Below are positions 1 through 12,503 of a DNA stretch of 64,000 bases, piece after piece. Both the position numbers and the translations under genes were made by a program. Within the stretch, counting starts at the first letter, position 1, and every line of letters starts with the position of its first letter. Source of the DNA: Paramarasmius palmivorus (taxonomy: Eukaryota > Basidiomycota > Agaricomycetes > Agaricales > Marasmiaceae); NCBI GenBank assembly GCA_037176845.1, contig JAYKXP010000021.1:682001-746000 (forward strand), given 5' to 3'. The notes below the pieces were generated by a model. It saw only the letters and a list, made by a program, of their open reading frames with translations, had not been told where the DNA came from and did not search any database.

Positions 1-392
1 AAAAAATTACCGCTTAGTGCTTAGTAATCAGAAAACTACTCAGTGCTCTTCACTTCAGGAGACCAGCCAGCAGCGCTTCTACTGCTAGATCTCGATATGC
101 TTGACAGACATCCTATGGCGCGTTCCTTCAGCTTTCTACCACTACTCATAGCAACAGACATGAAATAAAAAGTAAGTGTGGTTTTATGACTTGGGCTCCT
201 GGTTCTGAACGTTTTCAAGGCATTTAGCTTTATCATCGTAAACACCATAACTGTGCCCGAATGAGCCGATTAGTAGGCTAGTTCGCGCTACGTGTGTTCC
301 CGCATCAAGAAACCACCACATCCGTTGAGAGGCACGACTGGAACCTCGCCGGACCCGCAATCTGGACCCACATCCTGTATCTCGCAAGTTGA

Positions 393-1420
393 ATGTGGTT
401 CAACATCTTCCCCTATTCATTTTTCTGGTGTACTGGCATTGTAGCGGGCGATTACCGCTGCCCCCGGGACCCTCTGGTTTACCTGTCCTTGGCTAAGACA
501 CATCCTAGGACTGAATTTTGGAGGACTTACGCAGGATGGGGATGCAAATATGGTGCGTATTATTTTATGCGGTCGTATTACGGTTGATCTGAAAGCATCT
601 CATAGGACTCAACAAACTTGTCTCTTTCCACATCCTTGGGTGCATAATCGTTGTCGTCGACTCCAAATCCGTGGCGGAAAACCTCTTCAACAAACGCTCA
701 GGCAACTACAATGACCGCCCTCTCCCCACCATAGTTTACTGATGAAACGTGAGAAGAGCATGTTTTATATGTGAGTTGCACATTCATCTGGTTGTTTGAT
801 ACCTCGTAACCGGCATTTTCAGCTCCGACAACGAACGCTGCAAGACTTATCGAAGAGTTTTGCAGGAGGTCCTTCGGTGGTATCCGGTAAGATACCGATC
901 AGAACACGCATTTAATTATACTTATACTTATACATGTGTTAGGCTTCTTTCATGGGATCCTTTCATGCGACTGCGAACGATGATGTACGGTATATCAAGG
1001 CTATTCGGTTTCCGCGAAGACAACTATCTTGAATATGTCGGTTACTGTCCTTCTCGCAATACTTTGCCATGATACTAACAACTCTACAGATGGGGACGAC
1101 GCAAATATCTACCCCACCCGGACGCCGTCGACCTAGATCGTTTCTTCGGTATCAGTTCCAGGAGGAAAGAGTACGCCCTCGTCAAGTTTTGGAGAAGGTT
1201 TGTTCGGGTCTAGCCTTAAATATAGGAAACTACAATCAGGCTGGTATACATGTAGAGCATGCCCTGAGATGTACATCGCCGAAGCTTCAATTTGGATCAA
1301 AATGCCCTACGCTCTTGTCTGTGAATCGACAGGATAGTCAATGGCGCCGGCTGGGCTATTAAGTCCAAGACGGCTACTGTAAGGTCTGTGACTTCTCTGA
1401 TTTTAAAAGCCGCGACTTAT
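393..1420 (+). pseudogene. Cytochrome P450, decayed and internally deleted
   Basis: This is a relic of a microsomal cytochrome P450 monooxygenase. The proline-rich hinge LPPGPSGLPVLG is readable at about 458-493, but the sequence just after it (WRTYAGWGCKYG, 522-557) is in a different frame, so there is a frameshift. The first beta region (VVVDSKSVAENLFNKRSGNY) is readable at about 640-710. The middle of the enzyme, including the I helix, is missing. The K helix with its ExxR motif (EVLRWYP) is at about 866-888. It is followed by plausible introns starting at 888 and about 1035, and by a DLDRFFG-like segment near 1125-1150. The heme loop is split by an intron ending near 1256 and reads RRACPEMYIAEASIW, so the usual glycine after CP is Glu. 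Its intron pattern resembles fungal P450s of the OrdA type (inference). It is certainly non-functional as an enzyme. Confidence 0.82.
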
Positions 1421-2910
1421 CTTTGATCCGTATTACCAGCCATGTAAAGCTGTTTCGATCTCAGATTAATAAATCGGAATGGAAAGCGTTGGAATGGTTG
1501 AAGGAAAGATGCGGTCGAATTGCCTAGCGTGTTGATTAAGCATAGTTGGAATTGAAGAGGTGATATGTGACCGGAGCATGAAATTGTGGGTTATCCATCC
1601 AGCAAAGGTTCGTTCAAGCAATAACTCGCGATGCATCTCGTGGCCCGACGACTTCCACTCCCATGATGTATGTCGACAATCGCCGCTTCAAAGGAAGCGA
1701 TGAAATATCACGGACATACATTTTGCATGGTATAGGACGCACGCCGGGCCAGGACTCTGCTCAGGAGAAAAGACCTGAGGTTTTGTTTTGCCTTTGGTGT
1801 ATGAAGAAAGTGGGGATTTCTGGACTGACTACTAATACCTACTGCCTGCAGGTTAGACTTCGGTTGTCAAATGACTTGATATAACTCGGCTCGCCCGAAT
1901 CTTTGTGCCCGGGAGTCCAAAGTCCTTCTAGGTCTCACCCGCAGTTTATGCTTTGTTCGATGTGATCCCTCGCTCTTCTTTAATTGAATGTGTTCCTAAA
2001 CGCTGTGGGTTTTGTGGAGCCAAGCCCCCACAGATTGGTGCTTTCATAGGATCGAGTATTGACTTTAATTATCGGTCTACTTCAGCTAATAATCGGGCTC
2101 AAATGCCGTTTGACACACTTATGCATTAGGCACCTTCAACGTATACGGTGCGTCTGTGTGGACTACACATGGTTCCTCCCTGTCGCTAAGTACCTGTAAA
2201 CACAGCTCTGCGAAGTTGGCAGACGGTATCCCGTAGGTTTCCTGGAGATTGTTATACCACCTGCTGGTTGGCGGTGTTACAGTGCACCCGTCTGGCTTTC
2301 CAGATCGAAGCTGAACAATGCTTCACAAAGGCCGTTAAGTACCCAGAAACTTGGCTTGCCAGTGTTGCCAAACTGAAGGTATTCTACTTCCCAAAGCACG
2401 ATACCTTGAACGATATGGGGCAGGTACGGAGAACGACCATGTGTGCGTATCCTTGCATGATACAGTCTTCGATCACATTTCAGGGTTCGCTGGAGGTTGA
2501 TCCGTCGCTGGTCGAATCATACTTACCTTCAACTTGAAGGTTCGCGGTGAATAACACCGTAGATACCGTGACCATATCAATATCACTAGCTCAATTGATA
2601 GCAGCTGCTGTTAATGATATGAATTAGTGAGTAAGAAGCGCAGTCTCAGGTTTACGCGTCTGTTTCCGAGAGAACTCGAGAGAGTCGCGTCAGCTGAGGC
2701 GTGACCGCGTGAGTCTTGTGCTCCCAATACGGCAACCGGCTCTCCACATCGTCGCCGACGATCACGACGACATATTTTCCGGTACCTTTTTGGTCCTTTT
2801 GCACCTTTTCGCACTGGAAGTTCTTCTTCACCCTCTCTCTCAGCTTTCTAGCGACTGCTAGCTAGCTGCTAGGAAAGCTCTAGTCGCCAACCTTGAACGC
2901 GTTGAGTAGG
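1421..2910. other. Intergenic region, no recognisable gene
   Basis: Several short open stretches exist (1663-1884, 2268-2537), but none shows a family motif, a convincing start or consistent splice sites. The last few hundred bases before 2911 probably hold the promoter and leader of RGP1. Confidence 0.5.
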
Positions 2911-5900
2911 ATGTCAGTCCTCAATAGCGACGACGAATGTCCAATCCGAGTTCGAGTCACACCATCCCAGCAGGCATACTTTGCGGGAGAACCGTTCTCT
3001 GTTGTCATAACCTTTACGAACACACGCTCAGCGTCGGCACAACCACCAACAGCCGGTCCTTCTCGAGGGCATAAACGCAATGCACATAGTATAAGCTCTG
3101 CACCTATTGCATTACCTCCGACATCACCAGCTGGTCAACCCAGGACGCCGACAACTGCAGTCAGTGCGTATGGAGGCGGTGGACAAGGGACACAAAGTAT
3201 CAGAAACAGGGAAGGGAAGGTGAAGATTGTACGAAGAGGGCTTATTGGGAAGAATCTGGGGCCAAAAGGAACAGAAGAACTACCGGATTTAATTGAGCAG
3301 AGGAGAAAGAGGCTTCTGGCCAAGAGTCTTTCCTTAACCATCAACCCTGGTGATTTGGAAGCAGAAATTGGTGCAGGTGTACTACGGTCTGCTGGGCATG
3401 ACCGGACAAGGTTCGCGCCTGAAGAGCAGCGTATGTCTTCAATCACTCGTTCTGTTTCTTGAGCTGAACAGAAACTACAGCACCTCCATCCCCAGGCATA
3501 CCATCGTCACTTTCACGGTCGGAATCGTTGTCCTTAGCTTCGAATCATCCCCATGCAAGGAAGCAGAGCGTATTGGATGGATCTATGCCGTTATTCACTA
3601 CAACTACGACTACAACTACAACATCGTCTCTTCCAGCAAAATCACCTCTTTCTATCTCAATGTCGGCGCCAGCTGTCGCATCCGCCGACGTGTCCGGACC
3701 TACGAACTCTAATTTTAACCAGACACCATCCGCGCCATCCTCAGTACCACCTTCACCTTCTACACCCGCTGCATCTACCTCAGCTTCGACGTCGACGTTT
3801 TCCCTCGCACTCGACCCTATAGAGGAACGTAGTCCGTCCTCGCCATACACACCCTCTCCTTCTTCGCCATTCCCTCCGTCTCAATCCTTGCAATACGCAA
3901 CATATCCATATTCATATCCCTACCAATATCCCTCGGCACCAGGAACTCCTTCCATGGCAGCCATGCCATCACCGAGCATATCGATACAGTCACCTTCGCC
4001 TCAAAGGCAAGGAGATGGTTTGGATGACCGTTTATTAGGACCAGGCATTGGTCTAGGTCGCCCGCCAGATCGTGACAAGGGGAACAAGCCTGCGCCGCTG
4101 ACCAACCCAAGCGAAAGCACGAATAGCATTGTAAAAGGGAAAGGGAAAGAACCACTGAAACCCAACACAGAAGTAATACTGTACTCCTATGTTCAGCTCA
4201 AAGGCAGTGTAGTCATTACGCCTCTATCGACATCTATTATCCCTCAATCCAATTCTCAACAACACCAAAGCCTACAACCTTCAATGCCGCCATTACCGCC
4301 ACCGAATGCCGTTCTGAGCCTACTTAGAACCACTCTACTTCGTGGTTCAGTATCTGCCATTGGAGGCGGGAGCATGGATATCGGATCATCTATTTCTGGA
4401 TCTATATCTGCAGGTTCAATACCTGCATCATTGAGTTCGCCTTCGTTAGGCGGCATACCGCGACACCGAAGATCCCCGTCCCTAGCAGGGCTGGTTCTTA
4501 CAGGGTTTGGGTTTGGTGCTACCCCAGCAACGTCGACCCAAGGACAATTACAGGGTGAACACAACGGGGCTGAGGCGCCGAAGGGACCAACACCACTTGA
4601 TGCAGTTCCTCGGCGCGGAGAGACACATCGCCGGACGGCGTCCGCACGACCGGCACCACTCGCTGAACAAGGACCAGGACACGTACGCTCATCGTCTTCT
4701 GCCGGTCTTTGGACATCACTATGGGGTGCTACCACACCAAATGGTACAAATGACGAGAGCCAGTTCGGCCCCCGAACACCTGTGTCTCACGAGAACGAAG
4801 ATAGCACTGATGATGATATCGTTTCACCGTTACAAACTATACCAAAGAATGGCCTCCCATTGCCCAATCGAAGTCGATCTACATCAGCAGGCGCTGCACC
4901 TACGTCAACCTCCGGCTGGCCAGCTTCACATCCTTATGGACAACCACCTTCAACGCCCTCCTCATCATCCTTTTCAAGGTTATTTGGATGGTCCTCGACT
5001 TCGAGTTTGAACGCGCCTTCTATGACAACGTCTACTTCGACACCTACATCTGCATCTGCGTCCACGCCTCTGCTTTCATCGAGTTCAAGCTCGAAGTCAT
5101 GGTGGGATAAGGGCGGTAAGGATAATCGTTTGGCAAGTACGAGTGGTTGGAGGTCTGTTATTGGATTCGATAGTAGAGGTTTGGTCGAGAAAGAGGTGGA
5201 CCCGGAAACTCCTCTACCGACATTCGAAGTGCAACCTACTATGTTGGGTGTAGATCTGACGCTTGGGCCAGGAGAGAGTCGGAGCTGTAAGTCTCACATT
5301 TCCAGGTTTCTTCCTTCTTACAAAGCTAAGTATCATGCAGATAGGTATACTCTACAATTACCAGATAACCTACCACCTACGTTTCTCGGGCAACAGATCC
5401 GATTCGCATATGAGCTCGTTGTGGGAACGTGTCGTGCGGATGGGGGCAAGTTTGGCGGTAGTAACAGTATAAGTAAGGTGATGAAGGTGCCCATTAGGGT
5501 GTACAATCATGTCACTAGTGGGTGTTCTGCCTGATCCATGCTGGGTTGCGCTAATTTGTCGTAGTTGGCCGACCCCCATCACCGTACGAACTTCTATGGC
5601 CAGCTCTATTAAGAGCCAAACGCAGACAGAGCAATACAAGGTCTTTTGGTAGGATAAGGGGGCACCGGAGAGGTGGCACTGCTGTTATTCCGCGAGGAAA
5701 GTCACACGATGAGAGTGAGGGAAAGGTAGAGGAGATCGACGGAGACATGAAGAGCCCTATAATAGCGTCGCCCAAGTTGGTCACCGGTGTGACGAAAACG
5801 CAAGGAGAGGCGGAGAACAAGTTGCAGGACCTGAAGGAGTATGCGACGAAGTTGCTTTCCGGTGTTCCAACAAAATCCTCTACCGGTCTTTTTGAGAAAG

Positions 5901-7199
5901 AGGAAGCAGAGAAAGGTTTAGGGGACGTGTCAGCTGCTCCATCTTCAGGAAGAATGGGAGTGTACCGAAAGTCGAGTGTAATCCTTGGTGATGACGAGGA
6001 TGAGGACGGCAGTGATGAAGGGGAAGGTATCGGGAGAATGATACGGTGTGGTGAAGCGGTTGAGATCATGACGAGGACACAGAAAAAAGGTTGGTGATTA
6101 TGTCAATCATTTTTTGACAGGGTACTGACGTCTCGCAGTCTCTTTCGATATGCAGAAGGGCGATGTCAAAGTGGCTGTATTCACGTTAACGAAGTCGGCT
6201 TTCCGCCTTGGAGAGACTGTCCTTGGTGTGGTGGAGGTCAATGAGCGGTGCAGCAGGTCAAGAGTATTACAGGTATGCAAGGGTTCAGTACTGCGCGAAA
6301 CTTACTGATCACTATCGCAGCTATCCGCTCGCTTGGAAACCCACGAAAACCTTCCAGCCACCATATCTATACCTCTAACTGCCACTTCAAAGCAACAACT
6401 CAAACATGTGCATGCAGAACACCATACCAACTTCGTTCTAGGTACCTTGCGAACGACATTCTCTCTGGATATACCGAGTCATGCTAGTCCAGCCTTCGAA
6501 GTCCGTGTTGGTGAAGACGAATCTTCACCTCTCCATATCAATGTCAACGGCAACGTTGTACCGTCAACTGCTCCTGCATCTGTCGCTAACTTTCCATCAT
6601 CCCCGTCTTTGCCATCCACGACGTTACCCAATTCGCCCATATGGCCATGGGCAGATACGGGCAAGGCTGGTGGTTTGGAATGGAAAGTTCGACTGTCTCT
6701 TCTTGTTGCCATTGCATCAGAAACGGCGGATACAGGGACTGAAGGTGTTCGTTTCAAATCTTTGGTTCGCGATGGTCCAAGAGGTGAATGGGCCTCTACC
6801 TGGACTGCACCGTCTGGCGCAGGAGTTATGCAGAAATCTAGCCGACGGCTCGGAAGGCGTGACTCGAATTCTAGCTCGGAAGCCCACAGCCAAAGGACAG
6901 TGCAGTCATGGGCTTCATACCTCACTTCTTCTATTCTGGGGTCAGTGGAGGAGACTTATCACGATGGCGATGAAGATTCCGAAGGATACGAGTATTCTCA
7001 TCGTGACGAAGAAGAGGATGGATATGACGGGATTAAGCCTGATCCCATGGGCGGGGTTGGATCAGGTGTCGACTATGCTGGAGGTAGTGATGCCAATTGG
7101 GAGGAGGTCAGGATAGAGACGGTGGAATGTGAAGTGCCAATCAGGGTATGGCCCGGAAATACGGCGTTCAAACCATCAGATGTTGTCTTTGACGTTTAG
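2911..7199 (+). CDS. RGP1: Rgp1 family protein (Ric1-Rgp1 complex subunit)
   Basis: This is a homologue of Rgp1, which with Ric1 forms the exchange factor for the Golgi GTPase Ypt6/Rab6 and acts in endosome-to-Golgi retrograde traffic (family knowledge). My model has six exons: 2911-3430, 3472-5286, 5341-5517, 5565-6089, 6139-6272 and 6321-7199, giving 1349 residues. The start is the ATG at 2911; the N-terminus MSVLNSDDECPIRV and the C-terminus PGNTAFKPSDVVFDV are family hallmarks. The beta-sandwich N-terminus is followed by a very long Ser/Thr/Pro-rich low-complexity stretch in exon 2. The conserved core (YTLQLPDNLPPTF, KVPIRVYNHVT, GRPPSPYELLWPALL) lies across exons 2-4. It is much longer than yeast Rgp1 (663 residues) or human RGP1 (391), mostly because of the disordered insertion. 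The intron at 5287-5340 is 54 bases and stop-free. It lies alone, upstream of an F-box gene on the same strand. Confidence 0.9.
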
Positions 7200-7896
7200 T
7201 CAAAACTAAGCCAGGAGGGATGATATAGAATGGACTCTTCTGTATTTATGCAGTGACGCGGATAGGATATTTATAATGTCGGGGTGGATTCGCCATGTAT
7301 AGGTGTAACGTAGATATTGTACCATTCTTATCCTAGTGTATTTTTGGTCAGATCGTGTTCAATCACAGTCGCTGCGCGCGGTTCAGCATACAGTGTTTCG
7401 AATGAGAAACTCCTCGTTTTGAGTCGCGTTACGCGTATGCGCAGTCAATATGTCTCACGTGGTACACAGCCACGAATCAGCTTACCCTTCGGAATCATCC
7501 GATTCATCGTGTAACTGACTCTCATTCTCTCGTCTATCCATTGTCCGATTTTGGGATTTCATATTCTCGCGGGAGGAACCACCTTGATCTGTCAGGGGAC
7601 CGCGGCCGAGCAGTCTATTTCTGTCGTAAGTCACTCAGTTCTCCGATGTATGTTTGTTACTCCCTTCAACCTGCTAATTCAGCCATATGTCAGATTAGCG
7701 ACTTCAATTGCTCTTGAGACTATGGCTAGAACTCCTCATACTTATCAGTTGCGCAATGGGTTCCTGGGCTGACGCCACTCGGTAATCCGATTAAAGTAAG
7801 TCTACTTTGATCGCGCCATAGGGACGTGTTATTGAGTCACCTCATCCTCTCTGTCAACTTTCACGACACCCTCAAGAAACCTCTAAGGACTCAAAC
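7200..7896. other. Intergenic region
   Basis: This holds the 3' flank of RGP1 and the upstream region of the F-box gene. Only short open stretches without recognisable motifs are present. Confidence 0.5.
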
Positions 7897-9282
7897 ATGT
7901 TCATGATCCAAGGGCCTCCCCGTAAGTGAAGAATGTCCCCATGAAGTGACAAGAACCTGATTGGAACGCTCTTGGACGTAGAATCAGCTCTTGCTATTTG
8001 CAACAACTGCAATAATGTAGCCTGTATCTGTCATCATCCTCACCCTCAGAACAGGGCGCTCGCAGTGCCCGTCGAGTCTTCCGCACTTCCGCACCTTTTA
8101 TCCGATGCTCAACGAGACTTGGTCGTGTTTGACATGGAAATCAAACGTGTATCCCACATACTCAGCAATCTCGTTAAAGGCAGGGAAGAGACGCAGGAAT
8201 ATATCGACGAACTACAGATGCGGCTTTCACCTGTGCTACGACTACCATCCGAGCTACTACAGGTCATTTTCACAGAGGCATCCTTCTTAGGGCCCCGTGA
8301 GGACATCGCCTCCAAAAACCTATGTGTCCCAGATAAATTTCTAGGCACCGGAATAACGCCCTTGAACCTCGCAGGTGTTTGCCATCGTTGGCGGGACATC
8401 ATTCTCAACATGCCCCACCTATGGAGCTCATTCTCCCTCTCCCTCGACACCCGGCTCCTTACCTCACCTCAAACGTTGCATAAACTTAAACTGTACCTTG
8501 AACGATCCGAATACCTTCCTTTGGATGTACGGATTCATGGAAATTACTTCATACGCACAGCAACGAACGAGGAAATCAGCCGGTTCATGTCCGCACTCAT
8601 CGCATCTGCCCAAAGATGGCACAGTCTCGATATCGCTTCACCTTCTATCCATGCAGGCTGGGATACCCATGTAGCCTCTCTCTTCGACCTCTTAAACACG
8701 AGCGGTGTAGTGGTCCCTGGAACTTATCCAATTCGCACGTTGGCGCTTAACGAAGCTCCGTATCTGGATTCCAAGAAGCTCCAAATCTCGAGGACGTTGT
8801 TCTCCAATGTCACAACGTTGAAGATTTCTCCGGGGTTGAAGCTACATCGCGTTTGGTCTACAGGCATTTTGTACGCAATGCCGTCTCTCGAGGACCTTAC
8901 GATTGAATTGGCATGCGTCCCAGATGAAGTTCTTGCGATCAATAGTTTCACCATGCTCAAGATTAGGTCACTGACCATTATCGTGAGCTTCCAGAGAGGT
9001 AATCCCCACGACGCATTGGCAGTTCTCTTTGATGGGTTCACCCTACCGGCATTATCGTCGCTCACTTTGAAGAATGAGCATATTCTCAGACCCAAGAAGC
9101 AATGGCCGGGACAGGAAGTAGTCGATTTTTTGGTCAGGTCGGGCTGTGATTTGGAGAAGCTAGAGTTGAGTCAGATTCAAATGTCCGAGAAGGAGTTCGA
9201 GGAGATTGTGCGGGTCACATCTACAGTCGTGGATCGAAGACCTGTGAACTGGCCCGGGGGTCACAAGCAGGAGAGTGTTTGA
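7897..9282 (+). CDS. F-box protein
   Basis: Predicted substrate receptor for an SCF ubiquitin ligase, binding Skp1 through the F-box. The model has two exons, 7897-7921 and 7982-9282 (441 residues). The short first exon is needed because the main reading frame has an upstream stop (7942-7944) and no early ATG. The N-terminus carries a compact CNNC...CIC cysteine group. A coiled segment (residues about 50-90) is followed by the F-box at about 95-145, with LPSELLQVIF, then AGVCHRWRDI and PHLWSSF, the usual Agaricomycete arrangement. The rest is irregular leucine-rich sequence typical of the substrate-binding half. Agaricomycetes carry hundreds of such genes, so the target cannot be guessed. It converges with the hydrolase gene downstream, whose stop is at 9420. 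Confidence 0.85.
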
Positions 9283-9419
9283 TCACGATAGAGAAGCGGG
9301 CACAAAGCGGGATCTCCCATGATACCACTCGTTTTGTTGCAAACCTCTTAGTATGTATACTCTTCCCGAGATATCCCTGTATGTGTACATTACAGTACCG
9401 TATGTATTCCATCGTTCGA

Positions 9420-10394
9420 CTAAAGCTCCTGAGCCAAAAAACTTCCGACGATTTGCAGGTATCGGTCTAATTCTTCCAAGAACGGAATGTGAGACTTCGA
9501 AAATTGATACCATTTGACGTTGGGTATCTTCTCGAAGAACGGCTGCAGAGATGAGTCCTGAAATTCGTCATCCGCACCGTTGAGTAGCAGTGTTGGCTGT
9601 GTGATATGATGCATGGATTCGACAATGGACCACTTTTCAAGGTTTCCGCCCGTGACGTAGACGCCCCCAATTGAGCCCATCCTATGTTCTGCGTAAGTCG
9701 AAATCAATACAAAGTGGTTAACGTTCACATACAGCGCATTATACACAGTGGAGTCCAGATCCATCTGTTTGAAAGACTCGGAAAGCTCTGACGGGAAGGG
9801 ATATATTTGGCAAATGTACCTCTTCATAAACTCGAGATTGGCGCGTCGATATTGTGGCGTCTCCGTCTCTTCCGCCTCTTCGTGCTGCCTCAGAACGTCT
9901 CCCAGACCGTTAGGCAACCTATCCCCCAGCTTCCTTGTACTTTCCATCCATAGTTCCATAGAAGCAGGTGCATTGGCGAGAACAAGACGCTTCAGTCCTG
10001 GTGGCCTTCGTATCGCTGCATACTGGGATGCAAGCATCCCGCCCCACGAATGGCCGAGCAGGTCAAAGCTGCACCCAATGCCAAAATGGGTAAGAACACT
10101 GTCCAGTTGATCCATAAATACATCGACCGTCCAGAAAGACGCTGGTTTATCGGGAAGATGGGTCGAACGCCCGTTTCCGAGCTGGTCGTAGAGAATTACT
10201 GGGATACGATACGCGGCAAAGAGTTGAAGATTGGGCATTGTGTAGTGGGATGTAAGCCCGGGGCCACCGTGCAATACAACGAGTGGTCTTCTGCCCGTTC
10301 CTTCTGTCACTGGGAATCCAGCACATGTGTAGAACGTCTCGAAGACCTCATCGCCTACCGAGAAATGGATAACGCCACTTCTGACTGTTTCCAT
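9420..10394 (-). CDS. Proline iminopeptidase-like alpha/beta hydrolase (S33 family)
   Basis: Alpha/beta-hydrolase of the prolyl aminopeptidase group, which releases N-terminal proline or acts as a related amidase (family knowledge). The coding parts are 9733-10394 and 9420-9681, giving 307 residues. The oxyanion-hole motif HGGPG is near residue 45. The nucleophile elbow GHSWGG is near residue 115. The acid is probably in NGADDEF and the histidine in KSHIPF near the C-terminus, so the triad looks complete. The first in-frame ATG is at 10394; further upstream there is only a TTG before a stop. The 51-base intron at 9682-9732 has GTATGT and ATAG ends and contains no stop. Removing it restores the usual family alignment (NAL then MGSIGG). 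There is no signal peptide, so it is probably cytosolic. Confidence 0.85.
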   Translation of the reverse strand: METVRSGVIHFSVGDEVFETFYTCAGFPVTEGTGRRPLVVLHGGPGLTSHYTMPNLQLFAAYRIPVILYDQLGNGRSTHLPDKPASFWTVDVFMDQLDSVLTHFGIGCSFDLLGHSWGGMLASQYAAIRRPPGLKRLVLANAPASMELWMESTRKLGDRLPNGLGDVLRQHEEAEETETPQYRRANLEFMKRYICQIYPFPSELSESFKQMDLDSTVYNALYVNVNHFVLISTYAEHRMGSIGGVYVTGGNLEKWSIVESMHHITQPTLLLNGADDEFQDSSLQPFFEKIPNVKWYQFSKSHIPFLEELDRYLQIVGSFLAQEL

Positions 10395-11249
10395 TCGGGT
10401 GAAATGAGACAAAAGATGGATGGCTCTTGTCTTTTATGCATTCTTCGTTCATGCGTGGGCTGTCTTGTGGGTCCATGAGCGCTCGCACAACCTATGGTCA
10501 TCTGAATGGTGTCCATACGCTATGGAAGTCTTATCAGTCTTCTGCCTCTCTCAATTCCAAATGCTCTACTTCTATATTCCCAATGTCGAACTGGAGATGA
10601 CAGTCTTGAATGGCCGCTGAGTGTCGAGAAGCGCGGGGTTTTCGGCTGCGACCCCGAGGCAGAGCCAGAGACAATGAATTTCATACATAAAACAGATGTA
10701 AAAGAGGATTCGCGAAGCTGCGAGATATTACGCGTTATGTTGGCGTACATGATGGTCAGAAAGCAAGAAGCAAATTTTTGCTCTTAGAAGCCAGTTGTCC
10801 AAGTTCTCACGAATTTCTGAATTCTTCACTCACCAGTCTTCGCACCTAGACCTTTACCACCATACCTGCCACCACCATGCATCCAGCTTCCACTCAGAAC
10901 CGGAAAATATTCCTTTTCTATGTTCGAAGCAATCTTACCCACATTTATTAAGGAACTTGAGAAGACCGGAAGTCCGAAGCGTCCTTCGCACTTTCGGACA
11001 AGCGTTATCAGACATATGACTCGATTTCTGGAAAACATTCTATCTCTGGTCCATTGTACTCAGCATAGGAATGGGAGACAATATTGTGGGTATCGACTTT
11101 GCTCTCCGTAGTTTGTGGGGCTGATGACGATACTTGTAGACACAAACATCCATTTTGACGAGCGTAACCCACGAAGACGGCATTCCTGTTCTCACAAACC
11201 ATCCGGTAAACCCTCAAGATTGCTCAAGAAACTACAAGATTCCCGAGGA
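10395..11249. other. Intergenic region, possible small coding fragment
   Basis: No gene is recognised. A stretch at 10920-11040 translates to a fairly protein-like segment (FEAILPTFIKELEKTGSPKR) but has no family match that I know and no clear gene structure. Confidence 0.4.
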
Positions 11250-12503
11250 CAGTTACTATACCCAATTCCTGACTAAAGATGCTCTCAGCAGGAAACCCAG
11301 TGCTAGTACGCGTCTTGTTGTCCCCACCTGCTAATGACTGACAAGGAGAGGTGCTCAGTTCACGTTCTGATCCCACTGGAGCAGACGCCTGGTGTCGTAC
11401 CACTCCTCGCTGGAAAACCCAACACGTCCACATTTCCATTCCTTCAACTCAGTTTCACGGCAAAAGACCCTCATCACATCGGAAGAGACATTGCAGTGGA
11501 CATCACTGGACGTCCACTTTCCACAGGACTTCAATACGGTGCTACACCCGGTGTGCATGGGCTCGTTACGTGGTTTGAGGAACTTCAAGAACGCGTGCAC
11601 GGGAGGAAAGCTTCTGGCGAAGGATGGCGGATTAGTGTCGGGTGCGGTTCAAGGGAACTAGTCTCAAAGGTATGTTGAATTGTTTCAATCTTCGCCAGAA
11701 ATGGCACTCAGGCTCGGAGTATAGGCTCTACAAGCTTTCATTGAACCCGGGCATTCCGTCCTAGTCGACGCAGATTCTGCAAGACATTTGTTCGTCTATC
11801 TCGGATAACAAGGATGATCACAGGTTTAACCTTCCTCCAGGGACCAAATTCCAATGTTTCGAGTTCACCCATGTGACGTAGTTGGTGAGTTCCTAGATCT
11901 CGTATTAGGTTTCCTACTAAGGTATACCTCGACAGAGATACCAACCGACAATGAAGGCATTATACCGTCCGGCTTCCAAGATATTCTGGAGAATTGGCCC
12001 AAGACACACTCAAACCCAACACCGAAAATTCTGTACACAATCCCTAATGGAGTCGGGTCAGCAACATCACTCGAGCGCAGGAAGACAGTGTTGAAGATCG
12101 CAAAGGAGAACGACATCATCGTTCTTGAGGACGACCCGTATTATTACCTCGTGCAAGCTCCCATACCATCTTACTTTTCCCTCGAGCGGTCATTTGAGGA
12201 AGTGGGACGCGTTATCAGATTCGATACCCTCTCGAAGGTGATCGCGCCAGGCTTGTCGATTGGTTGGGTATCAGGGCCGGAGGTTTTGGTTGGGGCAATC
12301 GACACTATTGTGAGTCCACCCACGAACAAGTGTAGCTTTTGCTAATACCTTTCATGTAGACATCGACGGCAAACCTTCAAGCGGCTACTGTCAATCAGGC
12401 TGTAGCTCTCGCGCTTTTGGAAGCATGGCAACACGAAGGGTTTTTGAAGCATGTAGAGAGTGTCGGTGCTTTTTATCGTGGACAAATCATTAACGGAGAG
12501 TAG
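11250..12503 (+). pseudogene. Class I/II aminotransferase (Aro8/AadAT type), truncated
   Basis: Remnant of a PLP-dependent aminotransferase of the aromatic / 2-aminoadipate group. Readable pieces are FLTKDALSRKPSA (to 11305), an intron at 11306-11358, then IPLEQTPGV...LLAGKPNTSTFPF, LQYGATPGVHGLVTWFEELQ and GWRISVGCGSRELVSK (11359-11669). After another intron comes ALQAFIEPGHSVLVDA. Next is a stretch with stops (about 11770-11850) where the APVYxG segment should be. Then HPCDVVEIPTDNEGI, ILYTIPNG (PLP-site region), VLEDDPYYYL and FDTLSKVIAPGLSIGW follow, where the lysine of TLSK is the expected PLP lysine. After the last intron (12310-12359) it reads TSTANLQAATVNQ...FYRGQ, then two stops at 12501-12506. 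Roughly the last 100 residues of the fold and a clear start codon are absent. Confidence 0.8.

Noticed and set aside
1660..1990. Possible second P450 heme-loop remnant (LCAR...VLLGLTRSL)
   Set aside because: Only a few residues match and no supporting K helix or hinge is readable nearby; could be chance.
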